The translations under genes and the position numbers were made by a program. Below the pieces are notes generated by a model. That model was not told where the DNA came from and did no database searches. It was given only the letters and a program-made list of their open reading frames with translations. Source: Pelagibacterales bacterium SAG-MED50 (GTDB lineage: Bacteria; Pseudomonadota; Alphaproteobacteria; Pelagibacterales; Pelagibacteraceae). Taken from it: a stretch of 64,000 bases of DNA. How positions within the stretch are numbered: the stretch's first letter is position 1; the number at the start of each line of letters is the position of its first letter. The stretch is from the NCBI GenBank assembly GCA_014653385.1, contig JACWER010000008.1, positions 1 through 64,000 on the forward strand, read 5' to 3'. This document shows, in pieces, positions 8,458-17,666 of this stretch.

Positions 8458-9201
8458 ATGAGTATGGATACAATTCTGAATTATTCTCCCAATTTTAATA
8501 TAAAAAAAAGAAAATCAAATCAAATTAAATTTATCATTTTTCATTATACAGGAATGAAAAATGAATCAGAGGCAATAGAAAGACTTACAAGTATTAAATC
8601 AAAAGTAAGTAGCCATTATTTAATTAAATATAATGGAGAAATAGTTGTTATGGTACCAGATCTATACGAAGCATGGCATGCTGGAATATCGTCTTGGAAA
8701 AATTTTAAATCTCTAAACAAGTGTTCAATTGGAATTGAAATAAGCAATCCAGGTCATAACTTTAATTATAAAAAATTTTCTAAAAAACAGATTCAATCTA
8801 TAAAATATCTCAGTAAATTTTTAATTAGAAAGTATAAGATTAATAAAAAAAATATTTTAGGTCATTCCGATATTGCTCCTGATAGAAAAAAAGACCCTGG
8901 TGAAAAGTTCCCATGGGAATATTTAGCTAAATTTAAAATTGGTAATTGGCATTCCCTTTCTCAAAAAACTCTTTTTAAAAACAGAGGAAAAAAAATAACT
9001 CTAATAGATAAAAAGAATTTTTTTATAAATTTATCAAAAATTGGATACTTATCTAAAAACTCAAAAAGAATAAGAAAAGATAAATTTTTAAATCCTATAA
9101 TTTGTGCATTCCAGAGAAGATTTAGACAAGATTTGATAAATAGCAAAATTGACCAAGAGTGTTTGCTTATAAGTCAAAATTTAGCAAAAAAATTGAATTA
9201 A
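8458..9201 (+). CDS. ampD: N-acetylmuramoyl-L-alanine amidase, AmpD type
   Basis: 247 residues with an Amidase_2 fold: FIIFHYTGMKNESEA (first zinc His), SSHYLIKYNGEIVVMVPD, AWHAGISSW, SIGIEISNPGH, and ILGHSDIAPDRKKDPGEKFPW (second His and Asp ligands). It cleaves muramyl peptides during cell-wall recycling. No signal peptide is seen, which fits a cytoplasmic enzyme. The C-terminal about 60 residues resemble a peptidoglycan-binding-like helical tail (ICAFQRRFRQDL). It directly precedes rnpB. A second ATG lies two codons in, so the start could shift slightly. Confidence 0.88.
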   Translation: MSMDTILNYSPNFNIKKRKSNQIKFIIFHYTGMKNESEAIERLTSIKSKVSSHYLIKYNGEIVVMVPDLYEAWHAGISSWKNFKSLNKCSIGIEISNPGHNFNYKKFSKKQIQSIKYLSKFLIRKYKINKKNILGHSDIAPDRKKDPGEKFPWEYLAKFKIGNWHSLSQKTLFKNRGKKITLIDKKNFFINLSKIGYLSKNSKRIRKDKFLNPIICAFQRRFRQDLINSKIDQECLLISQNLAKKLN

Positions 9202-9240
9202 AATTTCTTGCAGTTTTGTAGTTTAGTAATAAATTGATAC

Positions 9241-9595
9241 TGCCAGATAAATGATTTATCGCTTTAATTTATTAAAGAGGAAAGTCCGGGCTCCACAAGG
9301 ATACAGTGCCAGATAATACCTGGCGGGGGTAACCCTAGGGATAGTGCCACAGAAAATAAACCGCCATAACATGGCAAGGGTGAAAAGGTGTGGTAAGAGC
9401 ACACCGGTTCTATTGGTAACAATGAACGCTGGAAAACCCCACTGGGAGCAAGACTAAGTAGAGATGACATTGTTGAAAAACTAAAAGCCATCCTTGGCTA
9501 GTCATCAGGGTTAGTTGCTTGAGCTTAAGAGTGATCTTAAGCCTAGACAAATGATAAGTTTAAATGACAGAACCCGGCTTATAGTTTATCTGGCA
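9241..9595 (+). ncRNA. rnpB: RNase P RNA (bacterial type A)
   Basis: The catalytic RNA that trims tRNA 5' ends. The conserved core is clear: gaggaaagtccgggctcc, accgccataacatggcaagg, gtggtaagagcacaccggt, and near the 3' end acagaacccggcttatag. The ends are fixed by the P1 helix, in which tgccagataaa (9241-9251) pairs perfectly with tttatctggca (9585-9595). The length of about 355 nt is normal. The reverse-strand ORF 9264-9491 is a shadow of this gene. Confidence 0.97.
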
Positions 9596-9641
9596 AAAAT
9601 GTTAACAGTCTAAATAGCATCTAAAAATAAATATTCACGTT

Positions 9642-9661
9642 TTGACTCACCAATGAGTCAA
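9642..9661. repeat. 8-bp perfect inverted repeat downstream of rnpB
   Basis: ttgactca-ccaa-tgagtcaa forms an 8-bp perfect palindrome with a 4-base centre, 46 bp after rnpB. A T-run follows only 12 bases later, so it is at best a weak terminator. It could be a protein-binding site. Otherwise the 253-bp gap 9596-9848 holds only the mraZ promoter and operator. Confidence 0.45.
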
Positions 9662-9777
9662 TAATGTTCATTTTTTTAATCTATGACACTAAGTACTTCA
9701 TTATCACTTAAATTAATTATCAAATTAGATATAAAAAAAGTGTTTCAAATCAGTCAAAAATGAGCAAGATTCAAGAT

Positions 9778-9806
9778 TTGACAGTAAATTAAATTACCCA
9801 TATATT
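9778..9806 (+). promoter_or_regulatory. dcw cluster promoter (TTGACA-N17-TATATT)
   Basis: A perfect -35 hexamer TTGACA (9778-9783) and a good -10 TATATT (9801-9806) are separated by exactly 17 bp, 43 bp before the mraZ start. The -10 box lies between the first and second MraZ boxes, so MraZ binding would block RNA polymerase. Confidence 0.7.
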
Positions 9807-9820
9807 CCCATATATTCCCA
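9796..9820 (-). promoter_or_regulatory. MraZ operator: three TGGGN boxes with 5-bp spacers
   Basis: Read on the reverse strand the sequence is TGGGA-ATATA-TGGGA-ATATA-TGGGT, three TGGG boxes at exact 10-bp spacing. This matches the known MraZ site of TGGGN repeats with 5-nt spacers. It overlaps the -10 box of the mraZ promoter, implying autorepression of the division cluster. Confidence 0.8.
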
Positions 9821-9848
9821 ATTATGGAATTTATAAATTATAAAATAT

Positions 9849-10316
9849 ATGTTTTTATCTACTTACGAGAACAAACTAGACAAAAAGGGAAGGGTTTCTG
9901 TGCCTGCTAGCTTTAGATCTCATTTATCAAATCTAGGTTACAATGGTATTATTTGTTATCCTTCATTTAATAATGCTTCAATTGAAGTTTGCTCTCAAGA
10001 TAGAATAGAAAAAATTTCTTCTGCTATAGACTCTTTAAATCCATTTGAAGAAAAAAGAGATTTTTTTGCAACATCAATTTTATCAGAAAGTATTAATTTA
10101 CAATTCGATAGTGAGGGCAGAATTTCACTTTCATCAAAATTATTAAAGCATGCAAAAATAAAAAATAGCATTTTGTTTGTTGGTCAAGGCCAAACCTTTC
10201 AAATTTGGGAACCAACAACATTTGAAAAATTTAAGGTAATAGCAAGAAAAAAAGCAAATCTAAATCGAGCAAACCTTAAATGGGAAAAACATTTAAACAA
10301 TAACGAGGGGAAATAA
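9849..10316 (+). CDS. mraZ: Transcriptional regulator MraZ
   Basis: 155 residues with two SpoVT/AbrB-like halves. The first is FLSTYENKLDKKGRVSVPASFRSHL and the second INLQFDSEGRISLSSKLLKHAKI, each with the conserved D/K-GR motif used for DNA contact. It forms a ring that binds repeated TGGG boxes and tunes the dcw operon. The boxes lie just upstream. It is the first gene of the cluster and ends 3 bp before ftsZ. Confidence 0.95.
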   Translation: MFLSTYENKLDKKGRVSVPASFRSHLSNLGYNGIICYPSFNNASIEVCSQDRIEKISSAIDSLNPFEEKRDFFATSILSESINLQFDSEGRISLSSKLLKHAKIKNSILFVGQGQTFQIWEPTTFEKFKVIARKKANLNRANLKWEKHLNNNEGK

Positions 10317-10319
10317 CAG

Positions 10320-11798
10320 ATGACAATTAACTTTAAAGCACCAGAAATTAAAGAATTACAACCACGACTTTTAGTAATGGGAGTTGGTGGAGCAGGTGGA
10401 AATGCAATTAATGAAATGATTGAAAATAATCTACAAGGTGTAGAATTTATTGCAGTTAATACTGATGCACAGGATTTAAAGTTAAGTAAATGTAAAACAA
10501 GAATTCAAATTGGTTTAAATTTAACCAAAGGACTTGGTGCTGGTGCCAAATTAGATATTGGTCAAGCAGCAGCTGATGAGTCTTTAAATGAAATTGTAAA
10601 TACTTTGCAGGGCGCAAATATGGTTTTTATTGCTGCTGGAATGGGTGGTGGAACAGGCACTGGTGCTGCTCATGTCATTGCCAGAGCTGCTAAAGAATTA
10701 AATATTTTAACTGTAGGAGTTGTGACTCTTCCATTCTTATATGAAGGCCCCTCTAGAATGAGAAGAGCGCAACAAGGTTTGGAAGAATTAAGAAAACATG
10801 TTGATACAATAATAGTTATTCCAAATCAAAACTTATTTAAAATTGCCAATGAACAAACAACATTTGAAGATTCATTTAATCTTTCAAATAACGTTTTAAT
10901 GCATGGTGTTCAAAGTATAACTGATTTAATGGTCAGACCAGGTTTAATCAACCTAGATTTTGCTGATGTGGAAACTGTTATGGCTTCTATGGGTAAAGCA
11001 ATGATGGGAACAGGTGAGGCTGAAGGAGAAGGTAGAGCTCTTAAAGCTGCAGAGATGGCAGTAAGCAATCCATTAATTGATGACTACACTCTTAAAGGTG
11101 CAAAAGGACTATTAGTTAATATTACTGGTGGAAAAGATCTTAAACTTTTTGAAGTTGATGAAGCAGTCAATAAGGTTAGAGCTGAAGTTGATCCAGAAGC
11201 AGAATTAATTATTGGAGCAATTACAGATTCTGAATTAGATGGAAAAATGAGAGTTTCAATTGTTGCGACATCCTTGGATGGTCAGCAGCCAGAGACAAAA
11301 TCTGTGATTAATATGGTACACCGTATCCAAAATAGAAATCCAGGTTATTCAGATTTTTCAAACATAGGATCATCCTCATCTTTTGATTTTTCAAACTCAA
11401 TTTCTAACCCTGTTTCACATGGTGCAAATGCTCTCAAACTTGAGAATGAAATTGTTCAAGAAAATAATCAAGAACATATAAATTCAAGTATTACAAATGA
11501 AGAGACAATTCAAAGTAATAGTCTTGAAACGGAAAGTGTTGTTGAAGATAGTTCTGTAAATGAAATGGAAAAGTCTTTTACTCAAGAAGCAATAGAACCA
11601 CCTCAAGAGCAAATAGTTGAAGAAAGTATTGAAGAGGATGTTTCTAACAATTTAAAAGAATTTGGTGTGGACTCTGATGCGCCAGATTTATTTAGTTCAG
11701 AAACTGAAAATTCAAGCTCAGATGATTTATTATCTTCAAATGATGATGAAGATGACGATCTTGAGATACCAGCATTCTTAAGAAGACAAAAAAATTAA
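10320..11798 (+). CDS. ftsZ: Cell division GTPase FtsZ
   Basis: 492 residues. The tubulin-like GTPase core is intact: [15 protein letters not shown], the G-box [22 protein letters not shown] near residue 105, NTDAQDL, and the synergy loop with [12 protein letters not shown] long acidic, serine-rich linker (about residues 345-475) leads to the C-terminal peptide [11 protein letters not shown], the docking site for FtsA, ZipA-like and other partners. It polymerises into the Z-ring. It sits between mraZ and rsmH rather than after ftsQ/ftsA, where it usually lies. Confidence 0.97.
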   Translation: MTINFKAPEIKELQPRLLVMGVGGAGGNAINEMIENNLQGVEFIAVNTDAQDLKLSKCKTRIQIGLNLTKGLGAGAKLDIGQAAADESLNEIVNTLQGANMVFIAAGMGGGTGTGAAHVIARAAKELNILTVGVVTLPFLYEGPSRMRRAQQGLEELRKHVDTIIVIPNQNLFKIANEQTTFEDSFNLSNNVLMHGVQSITDLMVRPGLINLDFADVETVMASMGKAMMGTGEAEGEGRALKAAEMAVSNPLIDDYTLKGAKGLLVNITGGKDLKLFEVDEAVNKVRAEVDPEAELIIGAITDSELDGKMRVSIVATSLDGQQPETKSVINMVHRIQNRNPGYSDFSNIGSSSSFDFSNSISNPVSHGANALKLENEIVQENNQEHINSSITNEETIQSNSLETESVVEDSSVNEMEKSFTQEAIEPPQEQIVEESIEEDVSNNLKEFGVDSDAPDLFSSETENSSSDDLLSSNDDEDDDLEIPAFLRRQKN

Positions 11799-11816
11799 TG
11801 GTCTTCAAAGAAATAA

Positions 11817-12827
11817 ATGGACGCCACCATAGTACCGGAAGTACAAAAGCATTATCCGGTACTGCTAAAAGAAATTATTAGCATTATTTCCCCTCAATAT
11901 GGTGGCACATTTATTGATTGTACTTTTGGTCAAGGTGGTTATTCAAAAAAAATATTAGAGTTTAAAAATACTAAAGTAATTGCTTTAGATCGTGACGTTG
12001 AAAGCGAAGTAAAAGCTAATCAGATAAGAAATAAATTTGAAGATAGGTTTTTATTTAAAAACATTAAATTCAGTCAGTTAAATAATTTAAAACTAAAAAA
12101 TGAGAATATTAAAGGAGTAATATTTGATCTTGGTTACTCTTACGTTCAAATTAAGGATCCCAAAAAAGGACTATCTTTTCAATCTAAAGGGAACCTTAAT
12201 ATGCAGATGGGTTTGAATAATTATTCTGCCGAAGATGCAATTAATAAATTAGATGAAAAAGAATTAGATAAAATATTTAAATTTTTTGGAGATGAAAAAG
12301 AGAGTAAATTTTTAGCTAGAAATATTATTAAGGAGAGATCTAAAAAAAAAATAGACACCCAAACACTTGTTGAGATCATAGATAATACAAAAAGAAAAAA
12401 AAACTTTAAAGTTCATAGTGCTACAAAAGTTTTTCAAGCTTTAAGAATTTTAGTTAATAGAGAAATAAGTGAATTAATCTTTGGACTAATTAATGCAACT
12501 AAGGTTTTAAAGAAAGATGGTGTATTAGCTGTAGTTACGTTTCACTCTTTAGAGGATAAAATTGTTAAATATTTTTTTAAAAGTCTTTCTGAAAAAAAAA
12601 GTATATCTAGATATGCTCCTATTACAGAACAGCCAGAAACATTACTTAAATTAAATGAAAAAAAAGCAATTAAACCCTCTGATGATGAGATTAGCGAAAA
12701 CTTACCATCAAGATCGGCAAAACTTAGATATGCGATTAAAAAAACTGACTTTTATGATTTTAAAACCGATATTCTTGATCAATTTAGCAACTTAATTGAG
12801 ATAGAAAATTTTGGGAATAAATTATGA
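11817..12827 (+). CDS. rsmH: 16S rRNA (cytosine-1402-N4) methyltransferase RsmH (MraW)
   Basis: 336 residues. It shows [13 protein letters not shown], the SAM-binding motif [37 protein letters not shown], and the C-terminal [13 protein letters not shown] and [11 protein letters not shown]. It methylates C1402 in the ribosomal P site and is a standard dcw member. Its end overlaps the ftsL start by 4 bp (ATGA). Confidence 0.95.
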   Translation: MDATIVPEVQKHYPVLLKEIISIISPQYGGTFIDCTFGQGGYSKKILEFKNTKVIALDRDVESEVKANQIRNKFEDRFLFKNIKFSQLNNLKLKNENIKGVIFDLGYSYVQIKDPKKGLSFQSKGNLNMQMGLNNYSAEDAINKLDEKELDKIFKFFGDEKESKFLARNIIKERSKKKIDTQTLVEIIDNTKRKKNFKVHSATKVFQALRILVNREISELIFGLINATKVLKKDGVLAVVTFHSLEDKIVKYFFKSLSEKKSISRYAPITEQPETLLKLNEKKAIKPSDDEISENLPSRSAKLRYAIKKTDFYDFKTDILDQFSNLIEIENFGNKL

Positions 12828-13129
12828 AAAAAATTGCATTAGTATTAGTTATTTTTTCATTAATTTTATCTACTGCAATTATTAAAAATTCTGCAAAAAA
12901 AAACGAAGATAAAATTTTTACAGCAAAAGAAAATATTAGAATTTTAAATTCAGAACTTGAGAAAATTAAATTAGAATTTGATTATCTCAGTTCTTCAGAC
13001 AAGCTATTAGAGTTTCAATCATTATATTTTGAAAATGATTTAGTGCAAAAAAAAATTGAAAATATAAAAGTCTTTAAAATTACAAACAAAGATAAAAATA
13101 TTAAAAACTTAAAAATAATTGAAGATTAA
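12824..13129 (+). CDS. ftsL: FtsL-like cell division protein
   Basis: 101 residues with one N-terminal membrane span ([17 protein letters not shown]) followed by a coiled-coil region ([30 protein letters not shown]). The sequence is poorly conserved, as FtsL always is. Identification rests on topology and on its position between rsmH and ftsI, with 4-bp and 1-bp overlaps to its neighbours. FtsL joins FtsB and FtsQ to activate the FtsWI synthase. Confidence 0.8.
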   Translation: MKKIALVLVIFSLILSTAIIKNSAKKNEDKIFTAKENIRILNSELEKIKLEFDYLSSSDKLLEFQSLYFENDLVQKKIENIKVFKITNKDKNIKNLKIIED

Positions 13130-14820
13130 TGAAAAAATTAAGACCAAAAATTATTATCGAAGATTATAAAAATAATTTTGATTATAAAAAAAATTATACA
13201 AACTTAAATATTCAATTTAATAGAGTGGCGTTTGTATTCTTCTTCTTTTTTATTATTTATTTAATTTATACCATTCATCTAATCCATCTTGGATCACGTA
13301 AATCTAAGATAGAATTAAATAATAATGTGCCAACTTTTTCTAATAAACTCTATAGAGCTGATATAATTGATGTAAATAGTAATTATTTAGCTAAAACGGT
13401 AAAATCTATTGATATAGGCATAAAGACATCAGATGTAATAGATAAGAAAAAACTTTTATTAAGCTTAAATATCATTTTTCCAAATAAAGATTTTAATAAA
13501 ATTAAGAAACAACTCGATACAAAAAAGTTCTTTTGGTTAGAAAAAAAAATCTCAGAGGAAAATTATGAAAAATTAATGAATCTTGGAGATAATTCTATAA
13601 AACCTGAGGAAAAGGTTTTAAGGATGTATCCTCAAAAAAATCTTTTTAGTCACATCATTGGTCAAATAGATAATGAAAACAATGGAATTTCAGGTTTAGA
13701 AAAATCATTTGATGAGGTTCTTAGAAATTCAAAAAAACCAATAAAACTTACAGTTGATAAGGATGTTCAGTTTTTAATAAGAAAAGAACTAATCAAGTAT
13801 CAAGAAATTTTTAAAAGTAAAGGTAGTGCTGCAATACTCATGAATGTGAATAATGGAAATATACTTTCACTTATTTCATTACCTGATTTTAATCCTAATG
13901 AAAGACAAAATATAACTGATGTTAATTTTATTAATAGAGTAACTAAAGGAACTTATGAGCTTGGCTCAGTTTTTAAACCATTCACATTTGCAAGTGCTTT
14001 AAACGAAGATTTAATAAAACCAGAAACTGAGTTTTTAGATTTACCAAAATCTATTCGATGCGACAAACATAGAATTGGAGAATATGATAATAAAATTCCC
14101 TCTGATCTCACAGCAGAACAGATTTTGATTAGATCAGGTAATATTGGCTCTGTTAGAATTGCTCAGCTAGTAGGACCAGAAAAACATAAATCCTTTTTAA
14201 AAAAAATAGGTGTATTGAGTTCAATTGATTTTGATATAGGTGAAATAGCTCCTCAAAAAGATTATAATTTTGGTAAATGTAGATTAGCCACAGCTTCATT
14301 TGGTCATGGTGTTGCAACAACAATTCTTCAGTTAGCAAAAGGTTATGCAGTAATATCTAATGGAGGTTATGATATTAAGCCCAGTTTAATTAAAAAAATT
14401 ACTGAAACTGAAAAAAAAAAAATTAGATTAATTAATAAAGGAGTTTCCGACCAAGTTGTTAAGACTTTAAGAAAAATTGTAAATACAGAAGAGGGTACCG
14501 CAAAATTTGCTGACGTATTAAATTATGAAATTGGCGGCAAAACAGGAACTGCTGACCAACCAAAAGAAGGATCTTATTCTGAAGCTAAGATAAATACTTT
14601 TGCTTCAATATTCCCGACATCAAATCCACAATATGTATTTGTTGTTATGTTGGACACACCCCAAAAAGCGAAAGATTATTATTATAAATATAGGCACCAA
14701 AAAGGAGGCTGGAAAGGAACCTTGTATAATACAGCAGGTTGGACTTCAGTAGAGGTAGTTGGAAAAATAATGGATAAAATTGGGCCTATTTTAGCCACAA
14801 AATATCTAGAAATTAATTAA
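13129..14820 (+). CDS. ftsI: Peptidoglycan D,D-transpeptidase FtsI (PBP3)
   Basis: 563 residues with one N-terminal membrane span (VAFVFFFFFIIYLIYTIHLI), a pedestal domain, and a transpeptidase domain carrying all three motifs: SxxK in ELGSVFKPF (about residue 280), SxN in IRSGNIGS (about 335) and KTG in GGKTGTADQP (about 469). It crosslinks septal peptidoglycan with FtsW. It starts on the ftsL stop (TAATG) and is followed 2 bp later by murE-murF. Confidence 0.95.
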   Translation: MKKLRPKIIIEDYKNNFDYKKNYTNLNIQFNRVAFVFFFFFIIYLIYTIHLIHLGSRKSKIELNNNVPTFSNKLYRADIIDVNSNYLAKTVKSIDIGIKTSDVIDKKKLLLSLNIIFPNKDFNKIKKQLDTKKFFWLEKKISEENYEKLMNLGDNSIKPEEKVLRMYPQKNLFSHIIGQIDNENNGISGLEKSFDEVLRNSKKPIKLTVDKDVQFLIRKELIKYQEIFKSKGSAAILMNVNNGNILSLISLPDFNPNERQNITDVNFINRVTKGTYELGSVFKPFTFASALNEDLIKPETEFLDLPKSIRCDKHRIGEYDNKIPSDLTAEQILIRSGNIGSVRIAQLVGPEKHKSFLKKIGVLSSIDFDIGEIAPQKDYNFGKCRLATASFGHGVATTILQLAKGYAVISNGGYDIKPSLIKKITETEKKKIRLINKGVSDQVVKTLRKIVNTEEGTAKFADVLNYEIGGKTGTADQPKEGSYSEAKINTFASIFPTSNPQYVFVVMLDTPQKAKDYYYKYRHQKGGWKGTLYNTAGWTSVEVVGKIMDKIGPILATKYLEIN

Positions 14821-14822
14821 TT

Positions 14823-17660
14823 ATGCTCCTAGGCGATTATTTTCAAAACATTCAAGCAAGCTATAAAAAATTTTTTTTTTCAGGGATTTCTTTTGACAGC
14901 GCTCAAGTAAAAAAAAATAATATTTTTTTTGCAATTAAAGGAAATAAAATAGATGGAAATGACTTTATATCATCTGCAATCTCTAATGGTGCAAAAATAG
15001 TAGTAACTGAAAAAAAAATTAATGGAATAAAAAATGATATTCTATTTATTCACTCAAATAATATCAGAAAGTTATTATCTGAAGTATCATTCAAAATTAA
15101 TAACAAAATTCCAAATAATATTATTGCAGTTACAGGTACGAATGGAAAATCTTCTATTGCAGATTTTTACTATCAAATATTAGATTTAAATAATAAAAAA
15201 GTTGCATCAATTGGAACTTTAGGGATTAAAACAAGAAAATATAAAAAAAATTTATCTAATACTACTACAGATCCAATTCAATTAAGTAAAATTTTAAATA
15301 AATTAAAAAAACAAAATATTAACAATGTTATTATGGAAGCATCTAGTCATGGTCTAAGTCAAAACAGGCTAGATGGCTTATTATTTGATACAGGAATATT
15401 TACAAATTTATCACAAGATCATTTAGATTATCATAAAAATACAAAAAATTATTTAAAAGCAAAATTATATCTATTTGAAAAATTAATTAAAAAAAAGGGC
15501 AATATAATAACTGATGAACAAATACCAGAATTCAAAAAAATAAAAGATATAGCAACCAATAAAAATTTAAATCTTTTTTCATTATTAGATAATAAAAATG
15601 ATTTTCAATTTTTATCTCATCAATATGATGATGAGTCTCAATTGTTAGAGATAAAATATAAAAATTCAATTCATAAAATTAAACTTAATCTGATAGGAAA
15701 AGCTCAATTTAAAAATGTATTAATGGCAGTCATTGCCTCAATCAAAAGCAGTATCAATACTAAAGACATACTTAGAGTAATACCAAAAATTAAGTCTGTA
15801 GAGGGAAGATTTGAAAAAGTTGGTAAAATAAAAAATAACTCAAAGGCAATCTTAGACTATGCTCATACACCAGATGCTTTAAAAACTTGTCTTACAAATA
15901 TAAAAGAACAATTTCCAGGAAAAAAAATAACATTAGTATTTGGTTGTGGTGGAAATAGAGATCAAAATAAAAGAGCTAAAATGGGTAAAATTGCTGATCT
16001 TTTTTCAGATAAAATTTATCTTACTGATGATAATCCAAGACTAGAACAACCTAGCAAAATAAGAAAAGACATAAAAAAAGGAATAAAAAAACAAAAAGTA
16101 TTAGAATTTTCTAATAGAGCAAATGCAATATCAGAAGCAATAAAACATTTAAATACAGGAGATATTTTACTTGTAGCTGGAAAAGGTCATGAAAAAGCAC
16201 AGGAAATTGGTTTAAAAAAATTTTTTTTTTCAGATAAAAAAAATATCCTTGATGCAATAAAAATTAAAAATTTAAAATTATCAAATAATTTAAAGGTCAA
16301 TATAATTAACGAACTTAGTACAGAAAAAAAAATTTCCAACCAAATCTCTTTTGAGAAAGCTAGAATTAATTCAAAAGAAATAAAAAAAAATGATATCTTT
16401 TTCGCAATCAAGGGAAAAATAAATGATGGTAACAAATTTATAAGTGAAGCTTTCAAAAAAAAAGCATCAATTGCAGTAGTTAATAAAATTGAAAAAAAAA
16501 TAAATATTTCTCGTCAAATTAAAAGAAAAGACACTTTAAAATTTTTAAAAAAAAGTTCTGAGTTGTATAGAGAAAATATAAAAACAAAAATTATTGCTAT
16601 AACGGGAAGCTGTGGAAAAACTACATTAAAAGAGTTGTTGGGTAATTCATTGAAACAGATATCCACAGTTGGTATTTCACCTAAATCTTATAATAATAAG
16701 TATGGAGTTCCGTTAAGTCTTTTTAATTTAGATCAAAAAAATAATTATGGAGTTTTGGAAATTGGAATGGATAAAAAGGGTGAAATTGATTATTTATCTA
16801 AAATTGTAAAACCAGATGTTAGTGTGATTACCAATATTAATTATGCACATGCTAAGAATTTTAAGAATATAAAACAAATTGCTTTAGCAAAATCAGAAAT
16901 AATTAATAATACAAAAATTAATGGAGTTGTTGTTCTAAACGCAGATGATAATTTTTATACTTTGCATAAAAGAATAGCAAAAAAAAGAAAACTTAAAATC
17001 TTATCATTTAGTATTGATACTCAAAATGCCAATATAAAATTGGTAAGTATTAAAAAAATTACGAATAAGTTTAAAGCAACAATTAAAATAAATAATTTAA
17101 AAACTTATTTTTTTATTTCTAATAATTTTCAAAATAATATCTTAAATATTTTAGCTGCTTTAGCTGTAATAAGTGTTTTTATAGATATATCTAAATTGAA
17201 AAAAAATATTTTTATGGGATTTAAAACACCAGAAGGTAGAGGAGATATTACTAAAATTGAGATTAATAATAAAAGATTAAACCTAGTAGATGAAAGTTAT
17301 AATTCAAATCCGTTGTCTCTTAAATCTGCAATTTTAAATTTTGATAAAATTAAAATTAACAAAGAAAAAAAATACCTATTATTGGGTGATATGTTAGAAC
17401 TAGGAAAACACTCAAAAAAGCTTCATCAAACTATAGGAAAAATAATCAATAACACAAAAATAGACAAAGTCTTTGTTAAAGGAAATAAAGTTTTATTTAC
17501 ATACAATTCTGTTTCAAAAAAGAAAAGAGGTAGGGTGTTGAATAACAACTCACAAATTATTGATTTGATTAAAAATGATTTAAATAATAATGATTATCTT
17601 ATGATTAAGGCCTCAAATGCAACAGGATTCAATAAGATAATAAGGGAAATCAAAGGATAA
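14823..17660 (+). CDS. murE-murF: MurE-MurF fusion: UDP-MurNAc-tripeptide synthetase / D-Ala-D-Ala ligase
   Basis: One uninterrupted 945-residue frame holds two Mur ligases. Residues 1 to about 480 are MurE: ATP loop VTGTNGKSS near 104, HEKAQE near its end, and DNPR near 402, the motif linked to meso-diaminopimelate use. From about 490 on is MurF: a second N-terminal domain (ISFEKARINSKEIKKNDIFFAIKG), ATP loop ITGSCGKTT near 593, NINYAHAKNF, and DESYNSNP. The two steps add meso-DAP and then D-Ala-D-Ala to the muropeptide. Each half has normal length and intact motifs, so both should be active. Such fusions are known in other bacteria, for example Bordetella. Confidence 0.95.
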   Translation: MLLGDYFQNIQASYKKFFFSGISFDSAQVKKNNIFFAIKGNKIDGNDFISSAISNGAKIVVTEKKINGIKNDILFIHSNNIRKLLSEVSFKINNKIPNNIIAVTGTNGKSSIADFYYQILDLNNKKVASIGTLGIKTRKYKKNLSNTTTDPIQLSKILNKLKKQNINNVIMEASSHGLSQNRLDGLLFDTGIFTNLSQDHLDYHKNTKNYLKAKLYLFEKLIKKKGNIITDEQIPEFKKIKDIATNKNLNLFSLLDNKNDFQFLSHQYDDESQLLEIKYKNSIHKIKLNLIGKAQFKNVLMAVIASIKSSINTKDILRVIPKIKSVEGRFEKVGKIKNNSKAILDYAHTPDALKTCLTNIKEQFPGKKITLVFGCGGNRDQNKRAKMGKIADLFSDKIYLTDDNPRLEQPSKIRKDIKKGIKKQKVLEFSNRANAISEAIKHLNTGDILLVAGKGHEKAQEIGLKKFFFSDKKNILDAIKIKNLKLSNNLKVNIINELSTEKKISNQISFEKARINSKEIKKNDIFFAIKGKINDGNKFISEAFKKKASIAVVNKIEKKINISRQIKRKDTLKFLKKSSELYRENIKTKIIAITGSCGKTTLKELLGNSLKQISTVGISPKSYNNKYGVPLSLFNLDQKNNYGVLEIGMDKKGEIDYLSKIVKPDVSVITNINYAHAKNFKNIKQIALAKSEIINNTKINGVVVLNADDNFYTLHKRIAKKRKLKILSFSIDTQNANIKLVSIKKITNKFKATIKINNLKTYFFISNNFQNNILNILAALAVISVFIDISKLKKNIFMGFKTPEGRGDITKIEINNKRLNLVDESYNSNPLSLKSAILNFDKIKINKEKKYLLLGDMLELGKHSKKLHQTIGKIINNTKIDKVFVKGNKVLFTYNSVSKKKRGRVLNNNSQIIDLIKNDLNNNDYLMIKASNATGFNKIIREIKG

Positions 17661-17666
17661 AAATAA

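Noticed and set aside
9264-9491. 75-codon reverse-strand ORF
   Set aside because: It lies entirely inside the RNase P RNA gene and has no protein-like features.
9797-9820. cccatatatt repeats as the start of a longer repeat array or CRISPR
   Set aside because: Only three 10-bp units occur, and they fit the MraZ operator exactly. No spacers or further units exist.
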